Source: an uncultured Mycobacterium sp. (GTDB lineage: Bacteria; Actinomycetota; Actinomycetes; Mycobacteriales; Mycobacteriaceae). From it: 64,000 nt of DNA. The notes under the pieces are model-generated. The model ran no database searches and was not told the DNA's origin. It saw only the letters and a list, made by a program, of their open reading frames with translations. A program made the position numbers and the translations under genes. Below are positions 60,272 through 64,000 of this stretch, in pieces. Numbering within the stretch: the stretch's first letter is position 1; every line of letters starts with the position of its first letter. The DNA lies in NCBI GenBank assembly GCA_900078375.1, contig FLQS01000078.1, forward strand, positions 64,759 through 128,758, written 5' to 3'.

Positions 60272-61636
60272 ATGGGTGATGTAGAGATCTGCGTGGTCGG
60301 CGCGGGCTTTGCCGGACTGACCGCTGCATTGCGACTGAAACAAGCGGGCCGATCGGTGGCCCTTCTGGAAGCCCGCGACCGTGTCGGCGGGCGCACGTTC
60401 ACCGTCGAAGGCCCCGAGGGCATTTGGATCGACCGCGGCGGCGCATGGATCGGACCTGGTCAGGATGCCATCTACGGGCTGATGAAGGAGTTCGGCGTCG
60501 GCAGCTACAAGCAGTACATCGACGGCGAAGCGATGATGGTGGTCGAGGGCAAGCAATACCGCTACGAGGGCACCATTCCGCTGACGATGAGCCCCTGGGC
60601 GGCGCTCAACATGGGCGCGGTCTTCCTCGACCTGACCCGGCTGTGCAAGACGATCCCGCTCGAAGCGCCCTGGGAGGCCAAGAACGCCGCCAAGCTGGAC
60701 CGCATCAGCTACGCCGAGTGGCTGGACAACCACACGCTGTCCAAGCCGGCACACACGTTGCTGGAGGCGGCGATTGCGGGCCTCTACACATCGGCAGCCT
60801 CTGAGGTGTCGATGCTGTTCGTGCTGCGTCAGATGGCTTCCGGCGGCGGCCCGTCCTTCGTGCTCGGCATCAAGGACGGATCCCAGGATTCCCGCGTCAT
60901 CGGCGGCATGGGCGCGGTCTCCGGCGCAATGGCCGCCGAGCTTGGGGATTCGATCCAGCTGAACCAGCCCGTGCGGCGCATTGTCCAAGACGCCGACGGC
61001 GTCACGGTCGAGGCCGAGGGCACGACGGTGCGCGCGCAGCGCGTGATCGTGGCCGTGCCGATCGCGATCGCCAGCCAGATCCTGTACGAGCCGATGCTGC
61101 CGGTGGATCGGTCGTTCCTGCATCAGCGCATGCCTAGCGGCGCCGTCGTCAAGATCAACATCGTCTACGACGAGCCGTTCTGGCGGCAGGACGGGCTGAC
61201 GGGCCAGACGTTCGCCCCTGGCTCGCTCGCGAATCTGACCATCGACGCGTGCACGGACCAGCCCCGCCCCGGTGTGATGTGCGTGATCACCGAAGGCCCA
61301 GAGGGCCGCCGGTATTCCAAGATGGACCACGACGAGCGAAAGAAAGAAGTCTTGGCAGCTTTGGTCGAGCGATTCGGCCAGAAAGCGGCAAGCCCGATTG
61401 CCTACTTCGACCAGGACTGGACCGTCGAGCGCTACTCCGGCGGCGGCATGCTCAGCCACACCCCACCCGGCGTGCTCACCCAATTCGGGCCGGCCATAAC
61501 CGAAGCCTGCGGGCGCATCCACTGGGCGGGCACCGAAACGTCGGGGGTCATGCACGGCTGGGTCGACGGTGCCGTCCGCTCCGGCGAGCGGGCGGCCAAG
61601 GAAGTCATGGCACGGGAACCGGCAACAGTCGCCTGA
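60272..61636 (+). CDS. Flavin-containing amine oxidase
   Basis: The 454-residue FAD enzyme has the N-terminal VVGAGFAGLTAALRLKQAG fold, EARDRVGGRTF, and the C-terminal FAD motif IHWAGTETSGVMHGWVDGAVRSG, as in monoamine and putrescine oxidases. No signal peptide is present, so it is cytoplasmic. It oxidises an amine to an aldehyde with H2O2 production; AofH of M. tuberculosis is a related protein from memory. It is monocistronic. Confidence 0.9.
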   Translation: MGDVEICVVGAGFAGLTAALRLKQAGRSVALLEARDRVGGRTFTVEGPEGIWIDRGGAWIGPGQDAIYGLMKEFGVGSYKQYIDGEAMMVVEGKQYRYEGTIPLTMSPWAALNMGAVFLDLTRLCKTIPLEAPWEAKNAAKLDRISYAEWLDNHTLSKPAHTLLEAAIAGLYTSAASEVSMLFVLRQMASGGGPSFVLGIKDGSQDSRVIGGMGAVSGAMAAELGDSIQLNQPVRRIVQDADGVTVEAEGTTVRAQRVIVAVPIAIASQILYEPMLPVDRSFLHQRMPSGAVVKINIVYDEPFWRQDGLTGQTFAPGSLANLTIDACTDQPRPGVMCVITEGPEGRRYSKMDHDERKKEVLAALVERFGQKAASPIAYFDQDWTVERYSGGGMLSHTPPGVLTQFGPAITEACGRIHWAGTETSGVMHGWVDGAVRSGERAAKEVMAREPATVA

Positions 61637-61652
61637 AGCGCGGGGCTGACAG

Positions 61653-62390
61653 CTATCGGGGCGGATCGCCCTTCCACTGAAAGCTGTTGATGTACTTGCC
61701 CAGATCCTGGGCGAGTTGCAGGTTGGCGCCCGACGGCAAGCTGGGACCATCACCGGGCCGGAACAGGTGATACGGGCCGATCGCAGCACCGATGAGGGTC
61801 AGGTCGCCCTTGACCGCCGCCATCACCACGATGCGGGTGCGCCGGGCGACCCCGCTGGTGCCCTGCGGGTAGACGTCCAGGACGGCGCCGTAGCCGAGTT
61901 GATAGCCGACCGTCGCGTTCGGCAGAACGTAGGCCACCGTCGCGTCAGGCTGCTTCTCGTGCAGCAGGTCGTCGACGACCTGTTCGGCCGTACGGCCTTT
62001 GGCGGGAACTCCGAACAACTCCATCGCCCCGCCGTCACCGCCGGTGAAGACCGCGGTGACCCCGTCATCCTCCTTCGTAATCGTGTAGGCCGCCCCTGCG
62101 CCCGGGTACGCCACCGACCACGAACCGTCGGCCGGCGTGAAGCGCGGATTGGCTTGTACCGGAATGCCGGTCGGCGGCCGCCCACAGTCCGGCGGGCATG
62201 CATAGCGAACCGGCGGAGCGGCCGTCAGTAGCGAGGCCGCGGTCATCGCGCCGACCACAACCACCAGCCCCGACATCAAGAGCACCAGCAACCGCCGCAG
62301 CGACGTGTAGCGCAACGGCCGCGCCACGTACGACCCCGACAGCACGGAGTAGCCGGGCACCAGCTCCGGGGACATCGACGGCGCGCTCAT
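61653..62390 (-). CDS. Single-pass membrane protein with secreted domain
   Basis: The 245-residue protein has one transmembrane helix (about 35-56) and an extracytoplasmic domain with two cysteines (YACPPDCGRPP) and a mixed beta structure. The ATG at 62390 overlaps the stop of the zinc-ribbon membrane-protein gene (ATGA); the longer frame lies in that gene. No family recognised. It is the third gene of a coupled operon that starts with a sedolisin protease. Confidence 0.75.
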   Translation of the reverse strand: MSAPSMSPELVPGYSVLSGSYVARPLRYTSLRRLLVLLMSGLVVVVGAMTAASLLTAAPPVRYACPPDCGRPPTGIPVQANPRFTPADGSWSVAYPGAGAAYTITKEDDGVTAVFTGGDGGAMELFGVPAKGRTAEQVVDDLLHEKQPDATVAYVLPNATVGYQLGYGAVLDVYPQGTSGVARRTRIVVMAAVKGDLTLIGAAIGPYHLFRPGDGPSLPSGANLQLAQDLGKYINSFQWKGDPPR

Positions 62391-63571
62391 CGCTGCGCCA
62401 ACTCGGTGCCCGGTACGGGACGGTCCCGCCTGCGAGCCTCCCGCGAGGACCGTGACGCAGCGTGCGCAGCGACACCGCACGCCGGACAGAACGACGCATC
62501 GGGAACGACGTGCCCGCAGCCCGGGCACAAGATCGGCAGCTCGAGATGAAGCGGGTCCTGCGGTTCGTGCAGTACCGCCACCTGTATTCCGACTCGCAGT
62601 GCCACCACCGCCGCCAGCGCCAGCGCCACATGCACCAAAAACTGGAGTTCCGAAGCGATCTGCAGCACCTCGACCAATCCGACGTTGGCATAGGCCGCGG
62701 CGGCCACCACCAGGACCAGCACGCCACTCGCCAGATGGCGAACGCGGGACGCGTCCGGTCGCCGGGTGTACCACAGCCAGATCCCGAACAGGCCGCTCAC
62801 CGTGGCCGCCGTCAGCGGCATCGTGAGACCTCGGACACCCGCCTCGATCAACAGGTCCGTGACGGACTGATCACTGAGGGTGATACCGGCGTCGATCTCC
62901 TGGACCAGCCGGACCATCGTCGCAGTCACCGCGAACACGCTCGCCCCGAGCACGCCGATAACAAAGCCGTACAACGACTCTCGAACCGGCGGACGAGTCA
63001 GTCGAACCAGCACGGTCGGCAGCTGCATCACCAGCAATCCGCCGAACGGGATCACCAGGGCATCGCGCACCAGACGCGCCGTCGGTACTTCGGTGCCCAG
63101 CCCGAGGGTGTACGACTCGGCGACGATAGAAGCGGTCAGCAGCGTCCAGCCCACTGCGACCGCGACACCGAACACAACGGTCAAAGCCCATACCCGCCAA
63201 GATAAGTCGGCGATCACCCCGGTCTCGGTCAGGTAGATCACGAACAGCAGCAGTGGGGCGAACGTGGCCACCGCCACCATCGGCACGTACCAGTGCAGCA
63301 CGCAGAACACGATCAACAGCGCTGCCACCAGCGCCAGTCCGACGCGAAAGGTACCGTGCGAGCGGCGCGGCAGGTGCGGGAACAACGAGCTGACCAGCGA
63401 CGGCTGCAGCACGTTCTCGCCGGGTGCCGCGACAAATGCACTGACCCGCAACCAGTCTGGACCGCCGCCCTCTTCACTGACCAGCCGTGCGCCGCACCTC
63501 CCACAGAACCTGCCCGCTGGTACGTCATGCCCGCACACCCGGCACGGCATGGTCTCGGGTCGCCCGGTCAC
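62387..63571 (-). CDS. Polytopic membrane protein with zinc ribbons at both ends
   Basis: The 394-residue protein begins with a zinc ribbon (CRVCGHDVPAGRFCGRCG, Cys10, 13, 23, 26), followed by about nine hydrophobic helices. It ends with a second ribbon (CPGCGHVVPDASFCPACG) and a basic tail. The ribbons are cytoplasmic if the helix number is odd or even accordingly; I cannot fix the topology. It is coupled by ATGA overlaps to the sedolisin gene upstream and the single-pass protein downstream. Function unknown. Confidence 0.78.
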   Translation of the reverse strand: MTGRPETMPCRVCGHDVPAGRFCGRCGARLVSEEGGGPDWLRVSAFVAAPGENVLQPSLVSSLFPHLPRRSHGTFRVGLALVAALLIVFCVLHWYVPMVAVATFAPLLLFVIYLTETGVIADLSWRVWALTVVFGVAVAVGWTLLTASIVAESYTLGLGTEVPTARLVRDALVIPFGGLLVMQLPTVLVRLTRPPVRESLYGFVIGVLGASVFAVTATMVRLVQEIDAGITLSDQSVTDLLIEAGVRGLTMPLTAATVSGLFGIWLWYTRRPDASRVRHLASGVLVLVVAAAAYANVGLVEVLQIASELQFLVHVALALAAVVALRVGIQVAVLHEPQDPLHLELPILCPGCGHVVPDASFCPACGVAAHAASRSSREARRRDRPVPGTELAQR

Positions 63572-64000
63572 GCCACCCCCCGCTGGACGTCGAGGATGTC
63601 TCGTGCCAGGTTGTCGACGTTGGGGGTGCCCAGACCGGTCACCATGTCGTAGCCCGGGCCCGCGACCGCGACGGCGTTGGTGCCCAGCACGATGTCATGG
63701 AAGGCGGGCCGCGTCGCCCCGCCTGCGATGCGGTACAGGGTCGGGTTGAGCTCGCCGAGCGCACGCCCCCCGTTGTCGAGCAGGAACTGGTTGATCACCG
63801 CCGCGATGCCGGCCCACAGCGGCGCCGCCTGCGAGGTGCCGCCACCCACGACCAACTGCTGGCGAAGGACGATGACGGCGCCGGTGGCGGTGTCGGCGAC
63901 GGCCGAGATATCCGGTGTCAGACGCCGCAACGCGGTGTCGGGTGCGGCGGTCTGCCACGGCGGGCGCTCGAACAGGGCCGAGATTCCGCCACCACTGCCC
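63568..64000 (-). CDS. Sedolisin (S53) family serine-carboxyl protease, 5' part beyond window
   Basis: The visible 144 residues are the C-terminal part of a sedolisin. GGTSQAAPLWAG carries the catalytic Ser of the GTSxAAP motif, and the calcium-binding end shows FHDIVLGTN and GPGYDMVTGLGTPNVDNL. The upstream stretch SGGGISALFERPPWQ fits the same family. Sedolisins are acid-active secreted peptidases; the signal peptide and the Glu/Asp residues lie outside the window. The stop overlaps the next gene's start. Confidence 0.88.
   Translation of the reverse strand, partial: GSGGGISALFERPPWQTAAPDTALRRLTPDISAVADTATGAVIVLRQQLVVGGGTSQAAPLWAGIAAVINQFLLDNGGRALGELNPTLYRIAGGATRPAFHDIVLGTNAVAVAGPGYDMVTGLGTPNVDNLARDILDVQRGVA

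Overview
The window looks like chromosomal DNA of a mycobacterium, most likely a fast-growing, environmental Mycolicibacterium-type species. The evidence is high GC with frequent GTG/TTG starts, two resuscitation-promoting factors, an MmpS/MmpL pair, a glycine-rich PGRS-type protein, KorAB, a mycobacterial ClpX-ClpP2-ClpP1-Tig block, and gene orders matching M. tuberculosis. The order rpfE-mobA-korB-korA (left) and clpX-mmuM-clpP2-clpP1-tig-tRNA-Pro-tRNA-Gly (right) corresponds, from memory, to Rv2450c-Rv2455c and Rv2457c-Rv2462c. In this genome about 42 kb of metabolic and stress genes lie between korA and clpX.

Layout. 1-6652: end of an FAD monooxygenase gene, two rpf genes (the second with a long leader and an upstream CRP-type palindrome), mobA, and the 2-oxoglutarate:ferredoxin oxidoreductase genes. 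6920-16841: a polyol/sugar cluster made of a PfkB kinase, a LacI regulator, a four-gene translationally coupled operon (PhyH-type dioxygenase, Gfo/Idh dehydrogenase, IolE-like isomerase, second Gfo/Idh dehydrogenase), a convergent ABC sugar transporter and a hydroxypyruvate-isomerase-like protein. 16859-19059: a RibD-like reductase and an MFS exporter. 19353-27131: a GntR regulator and a myo-inositol catabolic operon (iolC, aldolase-like gene, iolB, iolD, iolE, iolG) ending in a frameshifted isomerase remnant; iolA is not in the window.

27226-38373 is the most interesting part. A sulfide/persulfide operon (persulfide dioxygenase-rhodanese, sulfide:quinone oxidoreductase, thioredoxin, a tiny Cys-rich protein, a TauE/SafE exporter) lies beside a CsoR-family regulator that keeps both sensor cysteines but has lost the copper-binding histidine, as in CstR. 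Six copies of a palindromic operator (consensus ATACCCCTNNGGGTAT) lie upstream of the persulfide operon, the regulator and its tiny Cys-rich neighbour, a divergent mmpS-mmpL pair, and a stand-alone rhodanese gene. This predicts a sulfur-stress regulon that includes an RND lipid/siderophore-type exporter. A DsbA-fold protein and an AhpD-like protein follow.

38608-48377: a membrane adenylate cyclase, type III glutamine synthetase, a secreted protein, a YdeP/FdhF-type molybdoenzyme with its sulfurtransferase FdhD, and a glycosyltransferase. 48374-53902: the conserved protease/chaperone block and two tRNAs. 53904-64000: mostly envelope and secreted proteins: an EcsC-like protein, an Ala/Ser/Lys-tailed secreted protein, an L,D-transpeptidase, a PGRS protein without a PE domain, a membrane alpha/beta-hydrolase-like protein lacking the nucleophile serine, a flavin amine oxidase, and a three-gene coupled operon that starts with a sedolisin protease running off the end of the window.
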